A stretch of DNA of 64,000 nucleotides, from assembly GCF_012524165.2 (NCBI RefSeq), contig NZ_JABACJ020000001.1, forward strand, positions 248,001 to 312,000, written 5' to 3'. The notes beneath the pieces are model-generated. The model did no database searches. It was given only the letters and a program-made list of their open reading frames with translations, and was not told the DNA's origin. Below are positions 26,453 to 35,576 of the stretch, piece after piece. Made by a program: the position numbers and the translations under genes. The stretch is from Faecalicatena faecalis (GTDB taxonomy: Bacteria > Bacillota > Clostridia > Lachnospirales > Lachnospiraceae). Each line of letters begins with the position of its first letter. Position 1 is the stretch's first letter.

Positions 26453-26530
26453 GCCGTATGGGGATATTTGTACAGGCTGTGCTTAGTGAGCAAGCTCACA
26501 CACAGCCTGTACAAATATCCCCGCATGGCT
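26453..26530. repeat. Large palindromic intergenic element
   Basis: A perfect 22-bp inverted repeat (26460-26481 with 26501-26522; arm begins GGGGATATTTGTACAGG) surrounds a 19-nt loop. The arms extend imperfectly (GCCGTATG/GCATGGC). The right flank GCATGGCTG could also pair with CAGCCATGC near 26400, an alternative fold. No T tract follows, so it is not a standard terminator for cytX. It may be a REP/MITE-like repeat. The rest of 26376-26652 holds only the promoter region of the next gene (TAGAAT at 26592). Confidence 0.75.
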
Positions 26531-26652
26531 GAATAGTTACGAAGATTATTGGAAAAACGCAGTTTCCTCTTGTTTTTTGTTAAAAACGTGATAGAATATA
26601 AAAATAATGTGTATTTTTATGCATAGTAAGATAAATTTGGAGGAATGGAAAG

Positions 26653-27429
26653 ATGAAGAAGAAATTTTTAAGCTTGTTATTAGTGACAGCGTGTGTATTC
26701 TCTATGGCAGCATGTGGTTCCAAGAAGGATGATGCAGGAAAATCTGACTCAGGAGATAAGAAAGAGACTCTGGTCATGGCTACAAATGCAGAATTCCCAC
26801 CATATGAATTTTATGAGGGTGACAAGGTAGTCGGAATTGATGCAGACATTGCAGCAGCAGTCGCAGAAGAGATGGGTATGGAGTTAAAGATTGAAGATAT
26901 GGCATTTGATTCCATCATCGCAGCAGTGACAAGCGGAAAAGCAGATATCGGAGCTGCCGGAATGACAGTGACAGAAGACCGTTTGGAAAATGTTGATTTT
27001 ACAGATACATATGCGAAAGCAACACAGGTCATCATTGTAAAGAATGACAGTGCAATCGCAGGACCAGATGATCTGACAGGTAAGAAGATCGGTGTTCAGC
27101 TTGGAACAACAGGCGATATCTATGCAGATGATATCGAGGATGCAGAAGTAGAGCGTTACAACAAAGGCTTCGAAGCTGTTCAGGCATTACAGCAGGGCAA
27201 GATCGATGCAGTAGTGATCGATGGTGAACCGGCAAAAGAATTCGTAAAAGAAGCAGAAGACCTTAAAATCCTGGATGAAGCATTTACAGAAGAAGAGTAT
27301 GCAATTGCAGTGAAAAAAGGAAATGACGAACTGAAAGATAAAATCAATGAAGCGCTTGCAAGCCTGAAGGATTCTGGAAAACTGGATGAGATCGTAGCGA
27401 AGTATATCAGCGCTGATAACGCAGAGTAA
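26653..27429 (+). CDS. Amino-acid ABC transporter substrate-binding lipoprotein
   Basis: Type 2 periplasmic-binding protein (258 aa) of the polar amino-acid family, membrane-anchored by a lipobox (SMAAC, Cys21). The mature domain starts with TLVMATNAEFPPYEF, then GIDADIAAAVAEEMG, KADIGAAGMTVTEDR and GVQLGTTGD, all typical of HisJ/GlnH/FliY-like proteins. It is very acidic. Ligand is unknown (cystine, glutamine and other polar amino acids are all handled by this family). It is the first gene of a three-gene importer, with permease and ATPase following. Confidence 0.93.
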   Translation: MKKKFLSLLLVTACVFSMAACGSKKDDAGKSDSGDKKETLVMATNAEFPPYEFYEGDKVVGIDADIAAAVAEEMGMELKIEDMAFDSIIAAVTSGKADIGAAGMTVTEDRLENVDFTDTYAKATQVIIVKNDSAIAGPDDLTGKKIGVQLGTTGDIYADDIEDAEVERYNKGFEAVQALQQGKIDAVVIDGEPAKEFVKEAEDLKILDEAFTEEEYAIAVKKGNDELKDKINEALASLKDSGKLDEIVAKYISADNAE

Positions 27430-27443
27430 AAGAGGAATGAACG

Positions 27444-28136
27444 ATGTTGCAGACATTGCAGGATAAGTTTTACCAAAATTTTATCAAAGATGATCATTGG
27501 AAATATATTGCAGACGGACTGAAGGTTACGTTACAGGTTACATTTTTTGCGGTCATCATTGGTATTGTCCTTGGTTTTCTGGTAGCGATCATACGGTCTA
27601 CGTATGATAAGACAGGAAAATTAAAAATATTAAATGTCATCTGTAAAGTTTATCTCACGGTCATCCGTGGAACGCCGGTCGTTGTTCAGCTTTTGATTAT
27701 ATACTTTGGAATTTTTGCGAGTGTAGATATCAGCAAGGTGCTGGTAGCGATCATGGCCTTTGGATTGAACTCGGGGGCTTACGTTGCGGAGATTTTCCGT
27801 TCTGGTATCATGTCCATCGACAACGGACAGTTTGAAGCAGGACGGAGCCTTGGATTTAACTATGTGCAGACGATGATTCATATCATTATGCCGCAGGCCT
27901 TTAAGAATGTACTTCCGGCATTGGGAAATGAGTTTATTGTACTTTTGAAGGAAACCTCTGTTTCCGGTTATATCGCACTGCAGGATCTTACAAAGGGCGG
28001 AGATATCATCCGCAGCCGTACATACGATGCAATGTTCCCACTGGTAGCCGTAGCCTTGGTATACCTTGTTATGGTAATGATCTTTACCAAACTGGTGAAT
28101 ATACTGGAGAGGAGGCTGAGAAACAGTGACCATTAA
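27444..28136 (+). CDS. Amino-acid ABC transporter permease
   Basis: HisM/GlnP-type permease (230 aa) with about five helices. The N-terminal amphipathic and TM1 region carries [16 protein letters not shown]. The [15 protein letters not shown] segment and the EAA loop ([20 protein letters not shown]) contact the ATPase. It is 14 nt after the binding protein, and its stop overlaps the GTG start of the ATPase gene. Confidence 0.95.
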   Translation: MLQTLQDKFYQNFIKDDHWKYIADGLKVTLQVTFFAVIIGIVLGFLVAIIRSTYDKTGKLKILNVICKVYLTVIRGTPVVVQLLIIYFGIFASVDISKVLVAIMAFGLNSGAYVAEIFRSGIMSIDNGQFEAGRSLGFNYVQTMIHIIMPQAFKNVLPALGNEFIVLLKETSVSGYIALQDLTKGGDIIRSRTYDAMFPLVAVALVYLVMVMIFTKLVNILERRLRNSDH

Positions 28137-28872
28137 TGGAGATATTTTAATTAAAGTGGAAGATCTGCACAAGGTCTATCATAATAAGCTTCATGCATTG
28201 GATGGGGTTTCAGAGGAAATCTTAAAAGGAGAGGTCGTTGTAATTGTCGGTCCGTCCGGTTCCGGTAAGTCTACTTTCCTGCGTTCTCTGAATCTACTGG
28301 AGGTTCCGACCTCAGGGCATGTATATTTTGAGGGCGTGGATATTACGAGCAAGGAGACGAATATTGACCACCACCGTCAGAAGATGGGGATGGTGTTCCA
28401 GCACTTTAACCTGTTCCCTCACAAGACGATCCTGGAAAATATTACACTTGCTCCGATCAAGCTTTTGAAAAAGAGCAGGGCAGAGGCGGAGAGCCGTGCA
28501 ATGGAACTTCTTAAGCTAGTAGGACTGGAGGCGAAAGCCAATTCTTATCCATCCCAGTTATCAGGTGGCCAGAAGCAGCGTATCGCGATTATCCGTTCTC
28601 TGGCAATGGACCCGGATGTAATGCTGTTTGATGAGCCAACATCTGCCCTGGACCCGGAAATGGTCGGGGAGGTTCTGGAATTGATGAAGAGACTTGCCGA
28701 TGACGGTATGACAATGGTTGTCGTGACACATGAGATGGGATTTGCCAAGGAAGTTGCGACAAGGGTCATTTTCATGGATGAGGGCAAAATCAAGGAGCAG
28801 GGAGCACCAGCAGAGTTCTTTGACCATCCGAAGGACCCAAGATTAAAAGAGTTCTTATCTAAGATTTTATAA
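28126..28872 (+). CDS. Amino-acid ABC transporter ATPase (GlnQ-like)
   Basis: ATPase subunit (248 aa) of the polar amino-acid importer. Walker [11 protein letters not shown]-loop [11 protein letters not shown], signature [11 protein letters not shown], Walker [15 protein letters not shown] and the H-loop VVTHEMGFA are all intact. The start is a GTG overlapping the permease, with GAGGAGG about 11 nt upstream. A tandem-hairpin terminator follows. Confidence 0.95.
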   Translation: MTINGDILIKVEDLHKVYHNKLHALDGVSEEILKGEVVVIVGPSGSGKSTFLRSLNLLEVPTSGHVYFEGVDITSKETNIDHHRQKMGMVFQHFNLFPHKTILENITLAPIKLLKKSRAEAESRAMELLKLVGLEAKANSYPSQLSGGQKQRIAIIRSLAMDPDVMLFDEPTSALDPEMVGEVLELMKRLADDGMTMVVVTHEMGFAKEVATRVIFMDEGKIKEQGAPAEFFDHPKDPRLKEFLSKIL

Positions 28873-28927
28873 AAAAATATAGTATGGAAAAGGCAGTGGG
28901 TGAAGGCTGCCTTTCCCATAATGAGCT

Positions 28928-28963
28928 GCCCTGTCGGAGAGAGTCATTCCGGCAGGGCTTTTT
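28928..28963 (+). terminator. Terminator of amino-acid ABC operon
   Basis: GCCCTGTCGG/CCGGCAGGGC stem (one G-U) with an 11-nt loop and TTTTT. It is preceded by another hairpin at about 28884-28917 (GGAAAAGGCAG/CTGCCTTTCC). Confidence 0.88.
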
Positions 28964-29103
28964 CATTTGTATGTCTGATTTTGGAAGGATTGGATGAAAT
29001 TATAAGAGAAAATATTTTTACAAAATGTTTGCTGCATGTTAAACTAAATCCAGGTAAGACAGGAGATTTATAGAATAAAAAGACGGAGAAAAATGGAAGA
29101 CAT

Positions 29104-30843
29104 ATGAGATATGAAAGAATAGAGAAAGCAGTATTTCTGGAGCGGCCGAACCGATTTATCGCTTACGCGGAAATAAATGGAAGGAAAGAAACGATTCATG
29201 TGAAGAATACTGGACGCTGCGCCGAGCTTTTAAGGCCCCGAGCGGACATCTATGTACAGAAGAGCGATAACCCAGAGAGAAAGACAAAGTGGGATCTGAT
29301 CGCAGTGGAAAAAGGGAGCACCATGGTAAATATGGATTCTCAGATTCCGAACCGGGTGGTTCAGGAATGGATCGAGGGAGGAGGCCTTTTTGGAGAGGCG
29401 CCTTATGTAAGACCGGAGACCACCTATGGGAACTCACGGTTCGATCTGTACGTCGAAACCAGAGAGCTAGAGAATCGAAAAATTTTTATAGAGGTAAAGG
29501 GCGTTACCCTGGAGGAAAATGGAGTGGCACGTTTCCCGGATGCTCCGAGTGAACGTGCAGTCAAGCATGTGGAGGAATTATGTCAGGCAGTGAAGGATGG
29601 GTATGAAGCCTATATTATCTTTGTGATTCAGATGAAAGGAATCCGCTACTTTACTCCAAATGTGGATACACAGCCTGCATTTGGTGAGGCGCTGAAAAAG
29701 GCGAAGGCCTCAGGTGTGAATATCCTGGCATATGACTGTCAGGTCACTCCTGATTCGATTGTTCTGGATGAACCTGTATCCGTCGTGCTGGGGAATCCTA
29801 TTTTAAAAGAGGCGGCAGTCCCATTGATCCGATGGTACAGGGAACATAAACGGGATCTGCCGTGGAGACATGATATCAGTGCTTACCGTGTATGGGTATC
29901 TGAAATTATGCTTCAACAGACCCGGGTAGAGGCTGTGAAGCCGTACTATGATAGATTTCTTAGTAAGCTTCCCACAGTGAAGGATCTGGCCGAGGTGGAG
30001 GAAGATCAACTGTTAAAGCTGTGGGAGGGGCTGGGATATTATAACCGGGTACGGAATATGCAGAAGGCAGCACAGCAGATCATGGTGGATTTTCATGGGA
30101 AATTTCCAGAAACATATGAGGAAATTTTATCTTTGACGGGAATAGGAAGCTATACCGCAGGGGCAATCAGTTCCTTTGCTTATGGGCTGCCAAAGCCGGC
30201 TGTGGATGGGAATGTACTAAGAGTCGTGTCCCGGCTTTTGGCAAGCGAGGAAGATATTATGAAAGCAAGTGTGAGAGCAGATATCGAGAAGGCGCTGGAG
30301 GAAGTGATTCCCGCAGATGCACCTGGAGATTTTAACCAGGGTCTGATCGAACTGGGGGCGATTGTCTGTGTTCCGAATGGAGAGCCCAAGTGTGAGGAAT
30401 GCCCGGCTGCACAGCTCTGCCAGGCCAGGGCGAAGGGGATGGAGACAAAGCTTCCGGTGAAGGCGAAAGCGAAGGCGCGCAGGATAGAGAAGCGGACGGT
30501 CTTGATTTTCAAAGACGGTGATACGCTTGCTATTAGAAAACGCCCTTCCAAGGGACTTCTTGCCGGTTTATATGAATTGCCCAACCTGGAGGGGCATTTG
30601 ACCCGGAAACAGGTCATAGAATATAGTAATTCTATTGGACTGGCCCCAATTCATGTGAAAAAGGCAGAGAAAGCCAAACATATTTTCAGTCATGTAGAAT
30701 GGCATATGATCGGATATGAGATTAAGGTGGATGAATTGGAAAAGAACTGCAGTGAGGAAATGATTTTTGCACGGAAGTCTGAACTGGATGAAAAGTATCC
30801 AATACCCTCTGCGTTCGAGGCTTATAGAGGAAGTTTGATATAA
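29104..30843 (+). CDS. SfsA-MutY fusion: sugar-fermentation-stimulation-type nuclease plus A/G-specific adenine glycosylase
   Basis: One uninterrupted 579-aa frame fuses two usually separate proteins. Residues 1-230 are SfsA (a DNA/RNA nuclease family): VKNTGRCAELL, YGNSRFDLY, FIEVKGVTLE and ARFPDAPSERAVKH. Residues about 235-575 are MutY, which removes adenine opposite 8-oxoguanine: catalytic Glu267 in VSEIMLQQT, LPGVG-like LTGIGSYTAGAI, Asp368 in VDGNV, the 4Fe-4S cysteines 422, 430, 433 and 439, then the NUDIX-like 8-oxoG recognition domain with HIFSHVEWHM. No stop, frameshift or internal start signal is seen at the junction (around 29795), so it appears to be translated as a single protein. 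Confidence 0.9.
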   Translation: MRYERIEKAVFLERPNRFIAYAEINGRKETIHVKNTGRCAELLRPRADIYVQKSDNPERKTKWDLIAVEKGSTMVNMDSQIPNRVVQEWIEGGGLFGEAPYVRPETTYGNSRFDLYVETRELENRKIFIEVKGVTLEENGVARFPDAPSERAVKHVEELCQAVKDGYEAYIIFVIQMKGIRYFTPNVDTQPAFGEALKKAKASGVNILAYDCQVTPDSIVLDEPVSVVLGNPILKEAAVPLIRWYREHKRDLPWRHDISAYRVWVSEIMLQQTRVEAVKPYYDRFLSKLPTVKDLAEVEEDQLLKLWEGLGYYNRVRNMQKAAQQIMVDFHGKFPETYEEILSLTGIGSYTAGAISSFAYGLPKPAVDGNVLRVVSRLLASEEDIMKASVRADIEKALEEVIPADAPGDFNQGLIELGAIVCVPNGEPKCEECPAAQLCQARAKGMETKLPVKAKAKARRIEKRTVLIFKDGDTLAIRKRPSKGLLAGLYELPNLEGHLTRKQVIEYSNSIGLAPIHVKKAEKAKHIFSHVEWHMIGYEIKVDELEKNCSEEMIFARKSELDEKYPIPSAFEAYRGSLI

Positions 30844-30865
30844 ATTTAGAGCTCACTCTGTTTTC

Positions 30866-30894
30866 TTGAAAGCAATGTACTTTTATGCTATACT
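30866..30894 (+). promoter_or_regulatory. Promoter of the TetR-lipid kinase operon
   Basis: TTGAAA (30866-30871), 17 nt, extended -10 TGCTATACT (TATACT at 30889-30894). The leader to the TetR start is about 115 nt. Confidence 0.75.
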
Positions 30895-31012
30895 AAGCCA
30901 TAGGACCCGATAAATGATTCAGGAATCAGGCAGTGTCGTACATTTGGCACGGTGGTGTGTATATAATGACTGCCCGGTGTGATTCTCATCTGATGATAAG
31001 GAGTGTATAGTT

Positions 31013-31621
31013 ATGAGCGATAAAGTAGAATTATCCAGGCAGCAGCAGAAGTCTAAGGAGACCAAGGAGCGTATTTTCAGGGCGGCGAAGAGGATTCTGC
31101 AGAAAAAAGGATATGAAGAGCTTTCTATCAAAAATATTTGTGAGGAGGCAGGGGTTTCTAATGGGAGCTTCTATCACCATTTTAAGACAAAGGACGATCT
31201 TCTTTCTTACTATATAGAAGATCAGCCGAATATCAATCCAGATCTTCTGGACCTGCCAAGGAATGCTGACGAGGCCAAGATCGCGATTATACATGTCTAT
31301 CTGAATTATGTAGAGTACTGCAGAGAATTGGGGGTAGAGTTCATGTCCGGCTATTATGATACCAAGAATCAGGCATTGAACCCAGCCATTCGTACAGAAC
31401 GCCCGTATCCGATCGTAACGGTTCAGACATATGTGGAGAAAGCTGTCAGGGAAGGGATTATCAAGATTAATGTAGACATTGATGAGTTTACGACAGATAT
31501 CCGAATGATTGTGATTGGAAATGTATTTGAGTGGTGTCTGAGAAACGGAGAGGCAGATTTCGAAGGAAATATGAGACGTTCTCTTGGAAAGTATCTGGAC
31601 AGTACACTTTACGAAAGCTAG
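31013..31621 (+). CDS. TetR/AcrR-family transcriptional regulator
   Basis: One-component regulator (202 aa). The N-terminal helix-turn-helix (about residues 15-65) reads TKERIFRAAKRIL, YEELSIKNICEEAGVSNGSFYHHF, the TetR signature; the rest is a ligand or dimer domain with no recognisable ligand. It is followed 24 nt later by a lipid kinase and then a GDPD gene, suggesting control of membrane-lipid functions, probably including itself. AAGGAGTG precedes the start. Confidence 0.9.
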   Translation: MSDKVELSRQQQKSKETKERIFRAAKRILQKKGYEELSIKNICEEAGVSNGSFYHHFKTKDDLLSYYIEDQPNINPDLLDLPRNADEAKIAIIHVYLNYVEYCRELGVEFMSGYYDTKNQALNPAIRTERPYPIVTVQTYVEKAVREGIIKINVDIDEFTTDIRMIVIGNVFEWCLRNGEADFEGNMRRSLGKYLDSTLYES

Positions 31622-31645
31622 CAGGCAGACGCGGAGGTGCATAGC

Positions 31646-32566
31646 ATGAGATATACTTTTATAGTGAATCCAAATTCACGCTCCGGTATGGGAGGTATGA
31701 TATGGGAAGTCATTGAGCCTGAATTGATCAAGAAGCAGATAGAATATGAATGTTACCGCACAACTTATCCAGGGCACGCAACGAAGCTCGTTCGTCAGAT
31801 TACATCTGACGGCTGTGAGCATACCCTGGTCGTACTTGGCGGGGATGGTACAGTCAATGAGGTGATAAATGGGATTGAGAATGTCGAGAAGGTAATCCTT
31901 GGATATATTCCTACAGGTTCCAGTAACGACTTTGCCCGTGGGCTTGGCCTTCCAAAGGACCCGGATAAAGCCCTGGAGGTGGTCCTACATCCTGGTCAGA
32001 TAAAGAAGATGGATGTAGGGCTTCTGACACGCGCGGGAAAAGAACGGAGATTTGCAGTCAGTACAGGGATTGGTTTTGACGCGGCAATCTGCCATCAGGC
32101 AGCGGTCTCTGGGCTTAAAGTGTTATTGAACCGCCTGAAATTGGGAAAGCTGACCTATGTAGGGATTGCGCTGAATCGTTTGTTCCATGATAAGCCCGTG
32201 GAGGCAGAGATCATATTGGATGAGGGAGAGCCTAAGAAATATAAAAAGGTATATTTTGCGGCAGCAATGAATCATCCATATGAGGGAGGCGGTTTTTATT
32301 TTTGCCCAAAGGCTAGGAGTGATGATGGAATGTTGGATGTGATTGTGATATCCAATCTTCCGAAACTGGTCGTGCTGCTTCTTCTGCCGACGGCATATAA
32401 GGGATGGCATGTGCATTTCCCGGGGATTTCGGTAATGCGCTGTCATAAGGTGTGCATCAGGACAAAAAGAGCCCTTGCTGTTCATACAGACGGGGAACCA
32501 GTATTTTTGAGAAAAGAAATCAAGGCGGAATTGTTAAAAGAAAAGATACGCGTGCTGACAGTTTAA
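31646..32566 (+). CDS. Diacylglycerol/lipid kinase (DagK/YegS family)
   Basis: ATP-dependent lipid kinase (306 aa from ATG 31646; GGAGG lies 9 nt upstream, so GTG 31637 is less likely). The N-terminal FIVNPNSRSG, the nucleotide motif VVLGGDGTVNEV, IPTGSSNDFARGL and the C-terminal VHTDGEP are diagnostic of the DAGK catalytic family. It probably returns diacylglycerol to phosphatidic acid in the inner leaflet. With GDPD and PAP2 genes next door, it forms a small phospholipid-turnover neighbourhood. Confidence 0.9.
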   Translation: MRYTFIVNPNSRSGMGGMIWEVIEPELIKKQIEYECYRTTYPGHATKLVRQITSDGCEHTLVVLGGDGTVNEVINGIENVEKVILGYIPTGSSNDFARGLGLPKDPDKALEVVLHPGQIKKMDVGLLTRAGKERRFAVSTGIGFDAAICHQAAVSGLKVLLNRLKLGKLTYVGIALNRLFHDKPVEAEIILDEGEPKKYKKVYFAAAMNHPYEGGGFYFCPKARSDDGMLDVIVISNLPKLVVLLLLPTAYKGWHVHFPGISVMRCHKVCIRTKRALAVHTDGEPVFLRKEIKAELLKEKIRVLTV

Positions 32567-32591
32567 AAGAAGGAAGAGGGGATTGCAGAAC

Positions 32592-33407
32592 ATGATGTGG
32601 ATATTAATATTATTCTTGCTGTTCTTACTTTTTTACTTATGTATGATTGCGCCGCGGATGACAAAGCGCAGTCAGATGAAGCCCTTTTTGGGAACGATGT
32701 GGGCCCATAGAGGGCTTCATTGCGTTGAAAAAGGAGTCCCGGAGAACTCCATGGCAGCCTTTCGGCTGGCTGTTAAGGAGGGATACGGAATTGAGTTGGA
32801 TATACATCTGACCCGGGATGGGAAAGTAGTGGTTTTTCACGACGATACCCTGGATAGAATCTGTGGGAAAAAAGGGAAGATAGAGGACATGGATTGGGAA
32901 GAACTCAAGCAGTGCTATCTTAGTGGAACTTCAGAGCGCATCCCGCTTTTTTCAGAGGTCCTGACTTATATTAATGGAAGGGTACCTCTGCTGATCGAGG
33001 TAAAGCAGCCTACAAAGGATACACACATCTGTGCCAAGCTTGCTGCATTGTTAGACGAATACCAGGGGGCATACCTTGTACAGTCCTTTAACTGTCTGGT
33101 CCTAGGGTGGCTTAGGAAGAACCGGCCTGGGATTCTGCGGGGACAGTTATCCTCTGATTTGGTCAAGAGTGATAAAGCGCCACATTATATACTGCGGTTT
33201 TGTGTGAAATATTTGTTAAGCAATTGTTACGGGAAGCCAGATTTTGTTTCATATAAGTTAAAGGACAGTCACAATATCAGCCTGTGGCTTGTGCAACATC
33301 TGTTCGGGGCGCCCGTTGCTGTGTGGACGCTGCGGACAGAGGATGAACTGAGGGAAGCTCAGAGAAGATTTGATATGTATATATTCGAGAGAGGGGGCGC
33401 AAAATAA
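32592..33407 (+). CDS. Glycerophosphodiester phosphodiesterase with N-terminal membrane anchor
   Basis: GDPD-family enzyme (271 aa from ATG 32592) cleaving glycerophosphodiesters to glycerol 3-phosphate and an alcohol. One hydrophobic helix (residues 1-20, WILILFLLFLLFYLC) anchors it. The TIM-barrel follows with WAHRGLH, ENSMAAF, GIELDIHLTRDG and VVFHDDTLDRI holding the metal and catalytic residues, and LIEVKQP. AGGGG occurs about 10 nt upstream. It lies 25 nt after the lipid kinase, probably in one operon. Confidence 0.92.
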   Translation: MMWILILFLLFLLFYLCMIAPRMTKRSQMKPFLGTMWAHRGLHCVEKGVPENSMAAFRLAVKEGYGIELDIHLTRDGKVVVFHDDTLDRICGKKGKIEDMDWEELKQCYLSGTSERIPLFSEVLTYINGRVPLLIEVKQPTKDTHICAKLAALLDEYQGAYLVQSFNCLVLGWLRKNRPGILRGQLSSDLVKSDKAPHYILRFCVKYLLSNCYGKPDFVSYKLKDSHNISLWLVQHLFGAPVAVWTLRTEDELREAQRRFDMYIFERGGAK

Positions 33408-33458
33408 GCAAAGATACCCGGAAATTCAAAAGATTTTGTTAATGTTTTATGAACTTTA

Positions 33459-33487
33459 TTGTTGTCAGTTCAAAATCGTGTTATAAT
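33459..33487 (+). promoter_or_regulatory. Promoter of PAP2 gene
   Basis: TTGTTG (33459-33464), 17 nt, TATAAT (33482-33487) with an upstream TG (extended -10). Confidence 0.8.
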
Positions 33488-33551
33488 CGGGGCTAGTTAA
33501 AGGGGACAGTATAAAAGATACAGGTTCGGATTCGAAAAGGGAGCGTTCAAT

Positions 33552-34232
33552 ATGAACATGAAAAGTAAGGCGGCAGGCCTCATAAGAAAGTATAAGCATG
33601 GGTGGGTATTTGCCTATATACTCATTTACATGCCCTGGTTCATGTATCTGGAAAAGCATGTGACCGTGAATTATCATGTCATCCACTCAGCGATTGATGA
33701 TAAGATTCCATTTATTGAATATTTTATCGTACCATATTTATTATGGTTCGTATTTATAGCTGCCGTATTCCTCTACTTTTTCTTTACAGATGTGGAAGGT
33801 TTTTATAAGCTCTCTAAGCTGATGTTTACAGGGATGACGATTTTCCTCGTGATTTCCACACTGATGCCGAATGGATTGAATCTGCGGCCCATCTATTTTG
33901 AACGGGATAATATTTTTGTAGATATGGTGAGGACTCTTTATCGGGCGGACACTCCAACGAACGTCCTTCCGAGCCTTCATGTATTTAATTCGCTGGGGGC
34001 GTGTATCGCAATTTACCACAGTGAGGCACTGCGTAAGCATAAGGTGATTTGTGCGGGTGCTTATATTTTAGCAGGACTGATTATTTTAGCGACGATGTTT
34101 TTGAAGCAGCATTCGGTAATTGATGTTATGGCGGCATTTTTGATGGCATATACCTTGTACCAGTTTGTCTATGAGACAAGCAGAAAGAAGGTTCCCAAGA
34201 TGTCGAGACAGACTGCTCTGGGTCATAAGTAG
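33552..34232 (+). CDS. PAP2-superfamily membrane phosphatase
   Basis: Integral membrane phosphatase (226 aa, about five helices) of the PAP2 family, which dephosphorylates lipid phosphates or polyprenyl pyrophosphates. PAP2 motif 2 reads LPSLHVF (Ser-His) and motif 3 reads FLKQHSVIDVMAAF (nucleophile His and Asp). Motif 1 appears reduced to the NLRPIYFER region, a divergence seen in the inositolphosphotransferase-like subgroup. It has its own promoter after the GDPD gene and a terminator behind it. Phosphatidate or a prenyl phosphate are the likeliest substrates. Confidence 0.82.
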   Translation: MNMKSKAAGLIRKYKHGWVFAYILIYMPWFMYLEKHVTVNYHVIHSAIDDKIPFIEYFIVPYLLWFVFIAAVFLYFFFTDVEGFYKLSKLMFTGMTIFLVISTLMPNGLNLRPIYFERDNIFVDMVRTLYRADTPTNVLPSLHVFNSLGACIAIYHSEALRKHKVICAGAYILAGLIILATMFLKQHSVIDVMAAFLMAYTLYQFVYETSRKKVPKMSRQTALGHK

Positions 34233-34286
34233 GGAAAGTAGAACAGAGTATTAGGTGTGATTGATAATAGAAAATGAACTGAGTAC

Positions 34287-34352
34287 AAAAAGGTTCTTTC
34301 AGATGAACAGTTACGGCGTATATACGCCGGTGACCCATCTGATAGGGCCCTT
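34287..34352 (+). terminator. Terminator after PAP2 gene
   Basis: Outer stem TCAGATG/CATCTGA, inner self-complementary CGGCGTATATACGCCG and a C/T-rich tail (CCCTTTTCCTTTTT). Confidence 0.82.
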
Positions 34353-34419
34353 TTCCTTTTTATATAGAGAGAATCTATGAAATAGATACGTTATTAACTA
34401 GCCAAGAATGTGATGTTAG

Positions 34420-34428
34420 TGTTATAAT
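34420..34428 (+). promoter_or_regulatory. Extended -10 promoter of trpS
   Basis: TGTTATAAT (TATAAT at 34423-34428) without a clear -35. No T-box leader is present between it and trpS. Confidence 0.65.
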
Positions 34429-34473
34429 GTTAACACACGATGAGAAATTTATTTAGGAGGAATGTAGAAAGTT

Positions 34474-35559
34474 ATGGGAAAGATTATGTTAACAGGTGAC
34501 AGACCGACTGGAAGGCTGCATGTGGGACATTATGTGGGCTCTTTAAAGCGCAGAGTGGAACTGCAGAATACAGGAGAGTTTGATGATATATTTATTATGA
34601 TCGCAGATGCACAGGCTTTGACTGACAATGCGGACAACCCGGAGAAGGTGCGCCAGAATATTATCGAGGTGGCCCTGGATTATCTGGCATGCGGGCTGGA
34701 CCCGGAAAAGTCGACTTTATTCATTCAATCACAGATACCGGAGTTATGTGAATTATCCTTTTATTATATGAATCTTGTTACAGTATCCAGACTTCAGCGT
34801 AATCCTACCGTGAAGTCAGAGATTCAGATGCGTAATTTTGAAGCAAGTATTCCGGTCGGATTCTTTACCTATCCGATCAGTCAGGCAGCCGATATCACTG
34901 CATTTAAGGCAACTACCGTTCCGGTTGGGGAGGATCAGCTTCCGATGCTGGAGCAGACAAAGGAGATTGTGCGTAAGTTCAATTCGATCTACGGGGACAC
35001 ACTTGTTGAGCCGGATATCCTCCTTCCAGAGAATTCTGCCTGCTTAAGACTTCCTGGAATTGATGGGAAGGCAAAGATGAGTAAGTCTTTGAACAACTGC
35101 ATTTACCTCTCAGAGGAGCCGGATGAGATTAAGCAGAAGGTATTTAGCATGTTTACGGACCCGACTCATATCAAGGTGACGGATCCGGGAAAATTAGAAG
35201 GCAATACAGTATTTACTTATCTGGATGCCTTTTGCAGACCAGAATATTTTGCAGAATTCCTGCCGGATTATGCGAATTTGGATGAGCTGAAAGCGCATTA
35301 TCAGCGAGGCGGATTGGGAGACATGAAGGTGAAGCGTTTCCTGAATAATGTCCTGCAGGCAGAACTAGAGCCGATCAGGAACAGAAGAAAAGAGTATCAG
35401 AAGGATATTCCATATGTATATGAGATTCTGAAAAAGGGCAGTGAGAAAGCAGAACAGGTGGCTGCAGAGACATTGCGTGATGTAAAAGAAGCCATGAAAA
35501 TCAATTACTTCGAAGATCAGGAATTAATCAATACGCAGTCTGAGAAGTTCCGTGAATAA
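34474..35559 (+). CDS. trpS: Tryptophanyl-tRNA synthetase
   Basis: Class Ic aminoacyl-tRNA synthetase (361 aa) charging tRNA-Trp. The HIGH-like motif is in [13 protein letters not shown], the tryptophan-pocket region in YPISQAADI and [14 protein letters not shown], and KMSKS is exact in [10 protein letters not shown]. The length slightly exceeds the compact B. subtilis type. AGGAGGAATG precedes the start. It is transcribed from a short leader, so tryptophan control by T-box, common in Firmicutes, is not seen. The next gene follows after 17 nt. Confidence 0.97.
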   Translation: MGKIMLTGDRPTGRLHVGHYVGSLKRRVELQNTGEFDDIFIMIADAQALTDNADNPEKVRQNIIEVALDYLACGLDPEKSTLFIQSQIPELCELSFYYMNLVTVSRLQRNPTVKSEIQMRNFEASIPVGFFTYPISQAADITAFKATTVPVGEDQLPMLEQTKEIVRKFNSIYGDTLVEPDILLPENSACLRLPGIDGKAKMSKSLNNCIYLSEEPDEIKQKVFSMFTDPTHIKVTDPGKLEGNTVFTYLDAFCRPEYFAEFLPDYANLDELKAHYQRGGLGDMKVKRFLNNVLQAELEPIRNRRKEYQKDIPYVYEILKKGSEKAEQVAAETLRDVKEAMKINYFEDQELINTQSEKFRE

Positions 35560-35576
35560 TTGATAGAGGAGTCATT

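Noticed and set aside
34353..34473. T-box riboswitch before trpS
   Set aside because: No T-box sequence, specifier stem or antiterminator; the leader is only about 40 nt.
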